A DNA stretch of 64,000 bases from Chloroflexota bacterium. Its GTDB lineage: Bacteria; Chloroflexota; UBA11872. The notes beneath the pieces were generated by a model. That model ran no database searches and was not told where the DNA came from. It saw only the letters and a program-made list of their open reading frames with translations. The position numbers were made by a program, and so were the translations under genes. Position 1 is the first letter of the stretch. Each line of letters opens with the position of its first letter. Location of the stretch: positions 62,001 through 126,000 of the forward strand of contig JAPOYR010000009.1 in assembly GCA_026706485.1 (NCBI GenBank), written 5' to 3'. This document shows positions 1 through 9,500 of this stretch, in pieces.

Positions 1-1573
1 GACCCTGGGCAGGCTGATTAACCTGAGAGAGTTGGATATCCACGACAATCAGCTCACCGGCGAGATTCCGCCGGACGTGGGCCACCTCTTCCAGCTGCGA
101 GCGCTCAGCCTTGGAGGAAACCAACTCACGGGGTCTATCCCGGCGGAGCTGGGCCGGTTGACCGATTTGGCCGAGCTGCTGCTCGGCAGCAACCAGCTGA
201 CCGGTGCGATTCCGGCGACGCTCGGCAACTTAACAAAACTTTGGTGGCTGTCCCTTGGCCACAATCAGTTGTCTGGCGGCATCCCGGCGGAGTTTGGCCA
301 ACTGGTCAACCTGGCGTGGCTGTACCTTGGCGCAAACCAGCTGACCGGGCCGATTCCACCAGAGCTTGGCGAACTGGTGAAATTGGACGAGCTCTGGCTC
401 TACGACAACCAGTTGACCGGTCCGATCCCGGCGTCGCTAGGACGCCTCACCAAACTGGGGACGCTCTATCTCCACGGAAACCAGTTGTCGGGGCCGATCC
501 CGGCTACGCTGGGCCAGCTGGAAAGGGTGTGGGAGTTCAAGCTCTACGACAACCAGTTGACCGGTCCGATCCCACCCGAATTAGGCGATTTGGCGAATGT
601 GTCGGTTCTCGGACTATCCAACAACCAGTTGACTGGCACCATCCCGCCGGAATTGGGAAATCTGCCGAAGCTGACGGGCCTTGGTCTTGCTTTCAACCGG
701 TTAACGGGGGCTATCCCGCCGGAACTGGGCAACTTGCCGAAGCTGACGGGCCTTGGTCTCGCTTCCAACCAGTTGACTGGGACTATTCCAGCGAACTTGG
801 GCAACTTGGTGAATCTGACGGCGCTGGACCTCTCGAACAACCAACTCACGGGCCCCATCCCAAACGAAATGTCTCGACTGACCCAACTCCACCACCTGAT
901 CCTTCACAACAACCGGCTCACGGGGACGATTCCGACGGAGTTCGGCGAAGTCAGAAGCCTGACGCGGCTGCACCTCGACCACAATCAGTTGACCGGGCCG
1001 ATTCCTGCGGAGTTGGGCACGCTTCGCAATCTTGACGAGTTGCGCCTAGGGGCCAATCAACTCACGGGAACAATTCCCCAGGAGCTTGGCCAGCTGCGAT
1101 CCCTAAGGCGGCTGATGCTTGACGACAACCAATTGACTGGCCCGATCCCCGCAGCACTTGGGCAACTGACTGAACTCAGCGTGCTGGACCTGAGTTCCAA
1201 CCAGTTGATGGGGCCGATTCCGGCGGAGCTGGGCGGGCTGGAAAGGGTGTACGAGCTCCGCCTGGCAAACAATCAGCTCACCGGACCGATTCCAGGTGAG
1301 CTCGGCGAAATGCGGAGCCTTCAATTCCTGCATCTCAACGACAACCAACTGACCGGTGAAATCCCCGTGGAGTTGAGCGGCCTGATCAGCATGAGCAAGC
1401 TGGATCTCAGCTCTAACCAGTTCGAAGGCCCCATTGCGCCCGCGTTGGGGCGGTTGGGCAATCTTCAGTTTCTCCGCGTCGGAAACAATCAGCTCACGGG
1501 CTGCTTGCCGGTGGTCTGGAAAAAGATCCCCGACAACGATGTCGAAGCTGACGGGCTTTCCTTCTGCGGGTAG
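1..1573 (+). CDS. Leucine-rich-repeat protein, N-terminus outside window
   Basis: The reading frame is open from base 2, so the gene begins upstream of the window and only its C-terminal part is visible. The visible protein is an uninterrupted array of 21 LRRs of 24 residues with the consensus LxxLxxLxLxxNQLTGxIPxELGx. This is the plant-receptor-like LRR class also found in secreted bacterial proteins. The array closes with a Cys-bearing last repeat (NQLTGCLPVVW) and a short Cys-containing tail (LSFCG), the usual C-cap. Repeats 10 and 11 (about 661-800) are nearly identical at DNA level, a sign of recent repeat duplication. The 1912-residue protein at 22.8-28.5 kb ends in the same kind of array and cap, so the missing N-terminus here may also carry a signal peptide and propeller domains (inference). 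A role in extracellular binding or adhesion is likely; the ligand is unknown. Confidence 0.9.
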   Translation, partial: TLGRLINLRELDIHDNQLTGEIPPDVGHLFQLRALSLGGNQLTGSIPAELGRLTDLAELLLGSNQLTGAIPATLGNLTKLWWLSLGHNQLSGGIPAEFGQLVNLAWLYLGANQLTGPIPPELGELVKLDELWLYDNQLTGPIPASLGRLTKLGTLYLHGNQLSGPIPATLGQLERVWEFKLYDNQLTGPIPPELGDLANVSVLGLSNNQLTGTIPPELGNLPKLTGLGLAFNRLTGAIPPELGNLPKLTGLGLASNQLTGTIPANLGNLVNLTALDLSNNQLTGPIPNEMSRLTQLHHLILHNNRLTGTIPTEFGEVRSLTRLHLDHNQLTGPIPAELGTLRNLDELRLGANQLTGTIPQELGQLRSLRRLMLDDNQLTGPIPAALGQLTELSVLDLSSNQLMGPIPAELGGLERVYELRLANNQLTGPIPGELGEMRSLQFLHLNDNQLTGEIPVELSGLISMSKLDLSSNQFEGPIAPALGRLGNLQFLRVGNNQLTGCLPVVWKKIPDNDVEADGLSFCG

Positions 1574-1636
1574 CCTAAGCAGTCCCCATCGCTGCTCGGA
1601 CTCTGACCGAGGCGGTCGATTTCGGGCGTGCGCACC

Positions 1637-2569
1637 CTAGCGACGCGCGGCGCCGCTGCCGCCAGCAACCACACCCCCGCCGACGACTCGGCGGTCATGC
1701 ACCGCGACGAGGCCCGGCAGGCGAGTCCGCGCGTGGTGCGCGGCCCAGCCGATGCGGTCGGCGTCGTCCGCGAAGAGCAGCCCCAGCACGGTGCCGCTGT
1801 GCGCGACGTTGACGCCGACGGCTCCGGCGGCCTGTGCCAGCTCGAGCACCGTCGCGAGCTGCGGCTTGGGGAGCACCGCCTGGTTCGCCAGGCTGCTCAG
1901 CGTCGCGCCCTCGCCGACGAGCTTTGCGTCTCCGTCGGCCAATCCGGCTGTGATGAGGTTCAGGGCGTCGCGAAACCGCGAGGCGTGGGATCGAAGCTCG
2001 GCGCGTCGGTCCACCGCGTTGAAGGCCTCGGTATCGACCTCGTCGGCAAACTCCAGCGCGAGGACGCGCATCGGAGGCGGGTCTCCCAGCGACCGGGCCA
2101 CACGACCGCCGCGGTGATCGAAGAGCGCGATGCCGGGCAGCATCACGCCGTCGCTTGGCTCCACGTACAGCGCCAGGTCGGCCTGTTGCCGCGGCGACAC
2201 CGCCGCGCCCAAGGCCGCCGCCGTCGCACCGATGGTCGCCGCCACGTCGGCCGTGCTGCTGGCCATGCCCTTGGCTCGCGGCAGCGACCTCTCCAAGCTC
2301 AGGCGAGCGTCCAGGTCTCGATGCCCGAGAAACTCCAGCGCGAGCGCCACGGCCCGGCGGGCCTTGGGAGCGTTGGCGGGACCGTCGACACATCCGGCGC
2401 CGTCCGATACCTCAACCGTCGCCGTCGAGCCCATGTCGATGGGACAGGTCACCATCACGGTCGTGCCGTCCAACTCGCCCTGGGCTAGCTCGCCGCAGGT
2501 GCCCGGCGCCCAAGCCACGCCGCGCGCGACGACGCCTTCGGCCGGATCAGCGCAGAGCGATGAAGTCAC
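1637..2569 (-). CDS. pduX: L-threonine kinase (GHMP family), cobalamin synthesis
   Basis: A 310-residue GHMP-family kinase. It shows the N-terminal APGTCGEL stretch typical of PduX and the glycine/serine-rich ATP loop LPRAKGMASSTADVAA. PduX phosphorylates L-threonine to L-threonine-O-3-phosphate, which CobD then decarboxylates to supply the aminopropanol linker of cobalamin. The assignment is strengthened by position: it is the last gene of a cbiB-cobD-cobQ-pduX operon, and its GTG start overlaps the cobQ TGA stop (GTGA). The main alternative would be another GHMP kinase such as homoserine kinase, but the cobalamin context argues against it. The end is convergent with the LRR gene, with about 60 bases between them. 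Confidence 0.85.
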   Translation of the reverse strand: MTSSLCADPAEGVVARGVAWAPGTCGELAQGELDGTTVMVTCPIDMGSTATVEVSDGAGCVDGPANAPKARRAVALALEFLGHRDLDARLSLERSLPRAKGMASSTADVAATIGATAAALGAAVSPRQQADLALYVEPSDGVMLPGIALFDHRGGRVARSLGDPPPMRVLALEFADEVDTEAFNAVDRRAELRSHASRFRDALNLITAGLADGDAKLVGEGATLSSLANQAVLPKPQLATVLELAQAAGAVGVNVAHSGTVLGLLFADDADRIGWAAHHARTRLPGLVAVHDRRVVGGGVVAGGSGAARR

Positions 2570-4092
2570 CGCTCGAGACCTGTCAGGCCATAGATCAATC
2601 CCATGTCGAGGTGCTCACGCACCAGCGACGCCAGCTTGTCGTACTCGGCGTTCGGCTCGATGTCGTCATGGTCGGTCGGCAGGCTGAGCCCGCGCCGCGC
2701 GCCGGCGCAGGCCAGAATCGAGCGGCGCACGTCCCGATTGTGAAAGAGGCCGTGCAGATAGGTGCCCAGCGTCAGGCCTTCGGCATCCATTGCCCCGTCC
2801 GAGAAGTCGATGCGTTGTCCAGACTGCTCCTCCACCAAAAAGGGACTGGAACAGTCTGTGGCCGTGGTCACCCCCATGTGGATTTCGTAGGCGACGACCT
2901 GCGCGCCCCTGCACCGGCTCAGTAGACCCTGGCTCCCGGCGACCCGCGCCTTGACCTGATACGTCGCCTTGTCCGAATGAAATCTAGTAGTGGCCGGCAG
3001 GAGCCCCAGGCCCGGCGTCTCTGCTGCCCGCGATTCAACCGAGTCCGGATCCAACAGCCGCTCGCCAAGCATCTGGTAGCCCGCGCAGATGCCGATCACC
3101 GGCATCCCACGGCGACGCGCCTTCGTGATGCGGTCGGCCAGGCCCCGCTCACGCAACCAGCCAAGATCGGCCACCGTGGTCTTGCTCCCGGGGATGACCA
3201 CCAGGTCCGGATCGCCAAACTCAGACGCCCGTGCCACGAGTCGCACCCGCACCCCGGGCTCGTGCCGCAGCGGATCGAAGTCGTCGAAGTTGGCGATTCG
3301 CGGCAGCCGCATCACGGCAACGTCGATTGCCGCCTTGTCGTCGATCGTTGGGTCTGCCACCAGACCGACCGAATCTTCCTCCGGAATGTGGATGTCCGTG
3401 AAATACGGCACCACGCCCACCACCGGTGCGCCGGTGCGTTCGCGCAGGAACTCCAGGCCCGAGTCCAGCAGCGAGGGATCGCCGCGAAACTTATTGATCA
3501 CGTGCCCGCCGACGAGCGCCCGCTCCTCCGGCTCCAGAAGCTCCATCGTCCCGACGAGCTGGGCGAAGATCCCGCCGCGATCAATGTCGCCCACCAGCAG
3601 CACCGGCGCCTGGGCGTGGAGCGCGACCCGCATGTTGACGATGTCGTGCTGCTTGAGGTTGATCTCCGCGGGGCTCCCGGCGCCCTCGATCACCACAACG
3701 TCAAACTCTGCTCGCAACCGATCGAGCGCCGCCGTTACCGTCGACCACATCTCGGGCTTGAGTTGCTGGTACTCGCGCGCCGAGGCGGCGGCCTGCGGCC
3801 GGCCCAGCAGCACCACCTGGGAGCGGCGGTCGCCCTCGGGCTTGAGCAGGATGGGGTTCATGTCCACGCTCGGGGCCGCCAGCGCCGCCGCGGCCTGCAC
3901 CGCCTGGGACCGGCCAATCTCGCCGCCGTCGGGCGTGGCGTAGGAATTCAGGGACATGTTTTGCGCCTTGAAGGGCGCAACCTGAAATCCGTCCTGGGCG
4001 AAGATGCGGCACAAGGCCGTCGCCACGACCGACTTGCCCGCATGCGACGACGTGCCCTGGACCATCAGCACTTTGGCGCGGCGGCTACCCAT
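2566..4092 (-). CDS. cobQ: Cobyric acid synthase
   Basis: A 508-residue CobQ/CbiP. It catalyses ATP- and glutamine-dependent amidation of side chains b, d, e and g of adenosylcobyrinic acid a,c-diamide. The N-terminal domain is dethiobiotin-synthetase-like with the nucleotide loop VQGTSSHAGKS. The C-terminal half is a glutamine-amidotransferase domain with its catalytic Cys in VIGICAGYQMLG and a late His in AYEIHMG. The frame is open further upstream, but the ATG at 4092 (MGSRRAKVLMVQG) matches the family N-terminus and overlaps the end of cobD by only 8 bases. Starts further upstream would intrude into cobD coding sequence. The stop overlaps the pduX start, so the pair is translationally coupled. 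Confidence 0.93.
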   Translation of the reverse strand: MGSRRAKVLMVQGTSSHAGKSVVATALCRIFAQDGFQVAPFKAQNMSLNSYATPDGGEIGRSQAVQAAAALAAPSVDMNPILLKPEGDRRSQVVLLGRPQAAASAREYQQLKPEMWSTVTAALDRLRAEFDVVVIEGAGSPAEINLKQHDIVNMRVALHAQAPVLLVGDIDRGGIFAQLVGTMELLEPEERALVGGHVINKFRGDPSLLDSGLEFLRERTGAPVVGVVPYFTDIHIPEEDSVGLVADPTIDDKAAIDVAVMRLPRIANFDDFDPLRHEPGVRVRLVARASEFGDPDLVVIPGSKTTVADLGWLRERGLADRITKARRRGMPVIGICAGYQMLGERLLDPDSVESRAAETPGLGLLPATTRFHSDKATYQVKARVAGSQGLLSRCRGAQVVAYEIHMGVTTATDCSSPFLVEEQSGQRIDFSDGAMDAEGLTLGTYLHGLFHNRDVRRSILACAGARRGLSLPTDHDDIEPNAEYDKLASLVREHLDMGLIYGLTGLER

Positions 4093-5143
4093 GCGCCAGC
4101 ACGTCCCGCAGCGCCGCCACGAGCCGGGCGCACTCCTCGGGCCGGCGCACGGCAATGCGAATGAAGTCGGGCAGGCCAAACGACGTGCAGTCCCTCACCA
4201 GGATTCGCCGACGCAGCAACGCACGGCGCACACCGGCGGCATCGCCCACCCGCACCAGCATGAAGTTGGCGGCCGAGGGAACCGCCGGCACGCCCAGGGC
4301 GGCAAGCTGTGCCTGAAGCTGGGCCTTGGATTCCGCGATGACCTCCCGCGCGGCGGCCACGTGTGCCGCGTCCGCGAGCGCGGCAAGGCCCACTGCCTGC
4401 GCCACGGCATTCACGCTCCACGACGGCTGGAGATGACGGCTGGCTTCAACCACCGGCGGCGGCGCCGCCATGTAGCCCAGCCGCACGCCGGCCACCGCAT
4501 GGTCCTTGGTCATTGAGTGCAGCAACGCCACATTGCCGCGTTGCAGCAGCGGCAGCGCGTCCCATCCGGCGTCGGCCAGCGGCACGTATGACGTGTCCAG
4601 CGCCAGCAGCCCGTCCGGGCCCACGGCCGCGCACAGCCGCTCCACGGATTCACGATCCAGGTAGACGCCGGTGGGATTGTTCGGGTTGCACAGAAACACC
4701 AGCGCCGGACGCGTTGCCGCGATAGTCTCCACCGCCGCGTCGATGGACCACCGAAATCCATCCGCCGCGGCGGACACCACAAACTCCATGTGCGCGCCGG
4801 TAGCATCCGCCGCCGCTTCGTACTCTCCGAATGTCGGCGCGAACACCAGGCAGGTGGACCAAGGCGGCACATGGGCGTGAGCCAGCAAGTGGATCAGCTC
4901 CGTCGATCCGTTGCCAACCAACAGCTGATCGACGCCGACGCCAAGTCTGACGGCCAGCGCCTCACGCAGAATCAGGCACTCACGATCGGGATAGGCCGAG
5001 AGGTCCGCCTCGGCCGCGGCCTGCCGCACTCGCGGCGACGGTCCCAGCGGATTGATATTGGAGCTGAAGTCCAACACCTGGTCACGCGTCAGGTTCGCGG
5101 CACGCAATTCGGCGGTGTCGAATCCCCCGTGCACCGTGGACAT
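4085..5143 (-). CDS. cobD: Threonine-phosphate decarboxylase (fold-type I PLP)
   Basis: A 352-residue PLP enzyme of the class I/II aminotransferase fold. It has the substrate-binding N-terminal phrase DFSSNINPLGPSP, the cofactor region FLCNPNNPTG and the Schiff-base lysine in LHSMTKDHAVAGVRLGY. CobD decarboxylates L-threonine-O-3-phosphate to (R)-1-amino-2-propanol phosphate. Histidinol-phosphate aminotransferase has the same fold and is the main alternative. Placement between cbiB and cobQ, with the threonine kinase pduX in the same operon, supports the cobalamin role. I chose the ATG at 5143 (MSTVHGGFDTAELR) over the longer frame because HGG after a short leader is typical of CobD. It also leaves a 19-base gap after cbiB. 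Confidence 0.88.
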   Translation of the reverse strand: MSTVHGGFDTAELRAANLTRDQVLDFSSNINPLGPSPRVRQAAAEADLSAYPDRECLILREALAVRLGVGVDQLLVGNGSTELIHLLAHAHVPPWSTCLVFAPTFGEYEAAADATGAHMEFVVSAAADGFRWSIDAAVETIAATRPALVFLCNPNNPTGVYLDRESVERLCAAVGPDGLLALDTSYVPLADAGWDALPLLQRGNVALLHSMTKDHAVAGVRLGYMAAPPPVVEASRHLQPSWSVNAVAQAVGLAALADAAHVAAAREVIAESKAQLQAQLAALGVPAVPSAANFMLVRVGDAAGVRRALLRRRILVRDCTSFGLPDFIRIAVRRPEECARLVAALRDVLAHG

Positions 5144-5162
5144 GTTGGGTGGCGTGGTCCGG

Positions 5163-6119
5163 TCAACCGGTAATCGCGTGGCGCGCGGCCAGCACGCCCA
5201 GCGAAACGACGACGGCAAGCGCCGCCGTCCGATTGACGATCGTCACGGCGCGGCCGATGTCGGTAGCCTCCGGGTCGCGGAACCCCTCGCCCAGTCGGTA
5301 GTGCCCCGGCTTCTCCAAGCAGACTCCCAGCAGCCCCGCCATCGCGCTCATGGTCAATCCCGCATTTGGGCTGGCCGTCGTGCCGCCATCGCGCCGCATT
5401 GTGCGCCAGGCGCGGCCCACCGGATGCCGCGCCAGCCGGCCACTCGCCAGCAGCAGCAACGCGCTCAATCGGGCGGGAATCAGATTCGTCAGGTCGTCCA
5501 GCCGAGCGGCTGCCTTGCCCAGGTACTCGGTCGTCCCGCGGTAGCCCACCATGCTGTCCATGGTGTTCAGCGCCCGATAGGCGATGGCGCCCGGCACGCC
5601 GAAGACCGCAAACGCCAGCCAGGGCCCCACGAAGCTGTCGGAGGTGTTTTCGGCCACGGACTCGATCGCCGCGGCGGCCACCAGCGGCGGGGCAAGCGCG
5701 GCGGCGTTGCGGCTGACCAGGCTGCGCAGGCTCTCCCGCGCGGCATCCAGCCGACCCTCGGCCAGCGCCCGCCTGGTCCGATGCACCGCCGCCGTCAACC
5801 CAGTCACCGCGAACGCCGTGCGCAGCACCACGGCCCCGGCGATCAGGTACGCAATCGGATGTATGGCGGCCAGCGCAGCCAAACCGAACCACGCGGCGGC
5901 GCCCGCACCGCCCACGACTGCGGCCACCATCATGCAGCCGAAGGCAAAGGCGGCGACCGGCTGCTGCGGAGCGACTCGTCGCAGCGCCCCCGTGACCTTC
6001 CCGATCCAGACGACTGGGTGCAACGCGTTGGGCGGTTCCGGCAGCAGCAGGTCCAACAACACGGCAGCCAGAAGGACCGCCGCGTCCCAGATCAAGTTGT
6101 CCAGCCACGGTGAGAGCAT
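5163..6119 (-). CDS. cbiB: Adenosylcobinamide-phosphate synthase (CbiB)
   Basis: A 318-residue integral membrane protein that condenses adenosylcobyric acid with aminopropanol (phosphate), giving adenosylcobinamide (phosphate). Family marks are the N-terminal hydrophobic segment followed by DLLLPEPPNALHPVVWIGK, the central SVAENTSDSFVGPW and the RYRALNTMDSMVGY-type motif (seen as YRALNTMDSMVGYRG). Several hydrophobic helices are evident. It is the first gene of the four-gene cobalamin operon. The sequence upstream shows no B12-box or conserved cobalamin-riboswitch core that I can recognise, so the mode of regulation is unknown. Confidence 0.93.
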   Translation of the reverse strand: MLSPWLDNLIWDAAVLLAAVLLDLLLPEPPNALHPVVWIGKVTGALRRVAPQQPVAAFAFGCMMVAAVVGGAGAAAWFGLAALAAIHPIAYLIAGAVVLRTAFAVTGLTAAVHRTRRALAEGRLDAARESLRSLVSRNAAALAPPLVAAAAIESVAENTSDSFVGPWLAFAVFGVPGAIAYRALNTMDSMVGYRGTTEYLGKAAARLDDLTNLIPARLSALLLLASGRLARHPVGRAWRTMRRDGGTTASPNAGLTMSAMAGLLGVCLEKPGHYRLGEGFRDPEATDIGRAVTIVNRTAALAVVVSLGVLAARHAITG

Positions 6120-6513
6120 GGTGCTACCTCACTCTACGTTGGCGCGCCAAGCACGAATAACGCTCCTGATGTCGGTTGTCTGGCACCACGGTGAAACGCG
6201 GTGCTACTGCCCGTGGAAACCTGCGCGTGATCTTTCGTCATTCCCGCGGAGCCTGTCCCCACGCAGGCGGGGAACGGGAATCTACCCTTCATTGAACCTG
6301 GGGCGAATGGGAAGCGCCGGGTCATCCTCAAGCTTGGCTGGATTCTGCGAAGGTCTCCGTTGGCAGCACACACCCGGCTCTTCGATCGGCACCGCCCTCC
6401 CTGCTCACCGCGCCGGCGATTGACGACTCCCAAAGAAACCGGTGAATTTCCGAAAACCGAGGGAACGATTCGGTCCCCGGCGGCGTAATCTCTTGCGGGG
6501 GAATCCCGTGATC
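6120..6513. other. Divergent intergenic region with dispersed repeat
   Basis: Gap between the divergent cbiB and RCC1-type genes. Positions about 6235-6350 hold a copy of a dispersed repeat: a TTCCCGCGGA start, then a GGGAAT-C-ACCCTTC-TTGAACCTGG core and a CTGGATTCTGCGAAGGTC-like tail. Related copies lie at 14875-14983 and, inverted and shorter, at 57071-57120. No riboswitch or clear promoter was recognised. A GTG at 6442 is in frame with the downstream gene and could be an alternative start. Confidence 0.6.
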
Positions 6514-9500
6514 ATGGGCCAAAAAGGCATGCAGGCGCGCAATCTAGCTCGTGGACGCCGCCGATTGCCTGGGATCGCTGCGCTATTCGCGGTTGCCCTT
6601 GTCGTGGCTGTTGCCGCCGCGGCCGCGCCCACCTTCCGCTCGCCCGCGGCGGCACTTGATTGCGAGGGCGTTGGCCTCGACGACGGCTGCCTCTTCACCA
6701 TCACCGGCGGCGACACCATCGATCCCAATGACGGCTTCGCTGTGACCAACGGTGGCGGCGTGCCGCTGTGGGACTTCGTCCGCGACCGCGACCTCCAGGC
6801 TCTCGGCTATCCCATCAGCCAGCGCTGGGTCAGCGGCCCGTTCACGCTGCAGGCCTTTCAAAAGGCCATCCTCCAGTGGGACCCCGGCAAGTCCCGCATG
6901 AACTACTACAACACCCTCGATGTGCTGGCGAACCGGTACCCCGAGGTCGAGCTACCCAACGTCCCGTCGCACCAGGTGCTCGAGGCCGATCGAGGGGCCA
7001 ACTTCGCCACCATCACCCGCAATCACCTGGCACTGCTGGACCAGAACGCGGCCATCAAGGAGCGGTTCCTCGGCGAGCCCGACTGGCTGAATCTCTACGG
7101 CTTGCCGATTCGCTATGAGGAGCGGGAGGTCAACGGCAATCCCCAAGGCCTTCAGCTGCTGCGCGCCCAGCGCACCGTCTTCGTGATCTGGAACGTACCC
7201 GCGCCCGGGACCACGGTCGGCCGCGTCAACCTGCAGAACGTGCCGGACAAGGTGAAGCGGCTGAGCAACGTGATCATTCCGGACGCCGCCAAGGCGCCCG
7301 TCGCGCGGCACGAGGTCGCGGGATTGCCGGTGTTCACGCTCACGCCGCCCTCGGCTGCCCAGTCCCAACAGACGACGGCCGGCGCGCGGTTCATCGCCAT
7401 CAGCAGCGGCGACTATCACAGCTGCGCGCTGCGGGCCGACGGAGAGCCCGTGTGCTGGGGCGTTCAGGACGGCGCCCAGCGGCCCGGCTTTGGGCAGGTT
7501 GGCTTCGGCCAGTCCAATCCGCCTGAGGGGGAGCGGTTTGCGGCCATTGACTCCGGCGGACAGCACACCTGCGCCTTGCGCCAGGACGGGACCGCGGTCT
7601 GCTGGGGACGCGACAACTGGGGCCAGGCCTCGCCGCCTGACGGCGAACGCTTCGTGTCCATCAGCAGCGGCTCCTACCACACCTGCGGCCTCCGGGCGGA
7701 CGGCAGGGCCGTGTGCTGGGGAAGCGATCAATCCGGTGAGTCCACACCTCCGGAAGGCGAGCGTTTCACCGTCGTCAGCAGCGGCTCCGGTCACACTTGC
7801 GGGCTGCGCGCGGACGGAATCCCCGTGTGCTGGGGGCCCGAGCCGTACTGGGACGGCCACACGGGATGGGAAGCGCCCCCCGAGGTGCCGCTGCTCGTGG
7901 TGGACAGCGCCTATGGCTACACCTGCGGCATTGAGCTCGACGGCTCGCCGATCTGCTGGGGCGCGCGATCGGACGTGGTCTACAGCGGCCAATATCCGCG
8001 CGGCTACCAGCGCCTCACCGCCATCAGCGGGCGTGAAATGGCTGGGCAGGGCGGTTGCGGTCTTTGGACCAACGGCACGGCCGTTTGCTGGGGCTGGGTC
8101 GATCCACCGCCGGAGCGGCAGAAGTTCAGCGCCATCAGCAGTGGTCGGGAGCACACCTGCGGCATTCGCCGCGATGACGGGGCGTTGGTGTGCTGGGGCA
8201 GCGACGAATATGGCGAGTCGTCGCCGCCCGGGGGCGAGCACTTCCAGGGACCCGAGGAATTCCCACCCAAGCCGACCGGTCCCGACGTTCCCCTGAAGTC
8301 GATCAGCAGCGGTGGTGTGCATGTCTGCGGCCTCGATGCCAGCGGCACAGCCTGGTGCTGGGGCGACGATGGGTATGGGCGGTCATCGCCCCCGGTCGGC
8401 CAGAAATTCGCATCCGTCAGCAGCGGCTGGGCCCACACCTGCGGTGTGCGGCTGGACGGCGCCATTGCCTGCTGGGGCGAGGATGACTTCGGCCAGGCGG
8501 CGCCGCCCGCCGGCGGGGGATTCGTCGCCGTCAGCAGCGGCTCGAACCATACTTGCGCCCTGCGGTCCGATGGCGCCGCCGTCTGTTGGGGCAGCGACCG
8601 TGTCGATCAAACCTCGGTGCCCGAAGGCGAGCGATTTACCGCCATCAGCAGCGGCTGGTCCCACACCTGCGGCCTCCGGGCTGACGGCACGGCGGTGTGC
8701 TGGGGCAGCGACCTGTTTGGTCGCGGGTCTCCGCCGGCGGGCGAGACATTCACCGCCATCAGCGGCAGCTGGGTGCACACCTGCGGGCTGCGGCCCGACG
8801 GTACGGCGGTTTGCTGGGGCGACAACGACGAGGGCCAGGCCTCGCCGCCTGCCGGCGAGCGGTTGGTCAGCATCAGCGCCAACGCCTCCCACACCTGCGG
8901 CCTGCGAGCCGACGGCACGCCCGTTTGCTGGGGAGCGATTCAATATTTCTTCGGTTACGCCCAGGACGCCGGCCAGGCGTCCCCGCCACCCGGGGAGCGG
9001 TTCGTCGCCATCAGCAGCGGCTTTCGATTTACCTGCGGACTCCGCGCGGACGGGTCACACCGGTGCTGGCGCTTCGGGCCCGGCACGGAAATCCCCGAAG
9101 GCCTGAGCACCCGCGGTTTCGAGGCGGTCAGCGGTCAGGTGCTCACCTCGATCAGCAACGGCCATCGCTTCACCTGCGCGCTTGATCCAAGCGGCGCCCC
9201 CGTCTGTTGGGGCATGGACGATTACGGCCAAGCGTCGCCGCCGGCCAATGAGCGATTCGTGGCTCTCAGCAGCGGGGAGCGGCATGTCTGCGCCCTGCGG
9301 TCGAACGGCACGCCGGTTTGCTGGGGCGATCCGTCGAGCGGCCGGACGGCGCCGCCGTCCGGCGAGAGCTTCACAACTCTTAGCAGCGGCTTTGCGCACA
9401 CGTGCGCCCTGCGGGCGGACGGCACGCCGGTCTGCTGGGGCTGGAACGGGCAGGGCCAGGCGTCGCCGCCGGACGGCGAGCAGCTTGTCGCCATCAGCAG

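Noticed and set aside
1628-2488. Plus-strand frames opposite pduX and cobQ
   Set aside because: Arg/His/Gln-rich shadow frames of high-GC genes; the opposite strand has clear family motifs.
6120-6300. Cobalamin riboswitch ahead of the cbiB-cobD-cobQ-pduX operon
   Set aside because: The region upstream of cbiB was read on the minus strand for a B12 box and the conserved riboswitch core; only a weak CCACGG/CCGTGG inverted repeat and a dispersed repeat were found.
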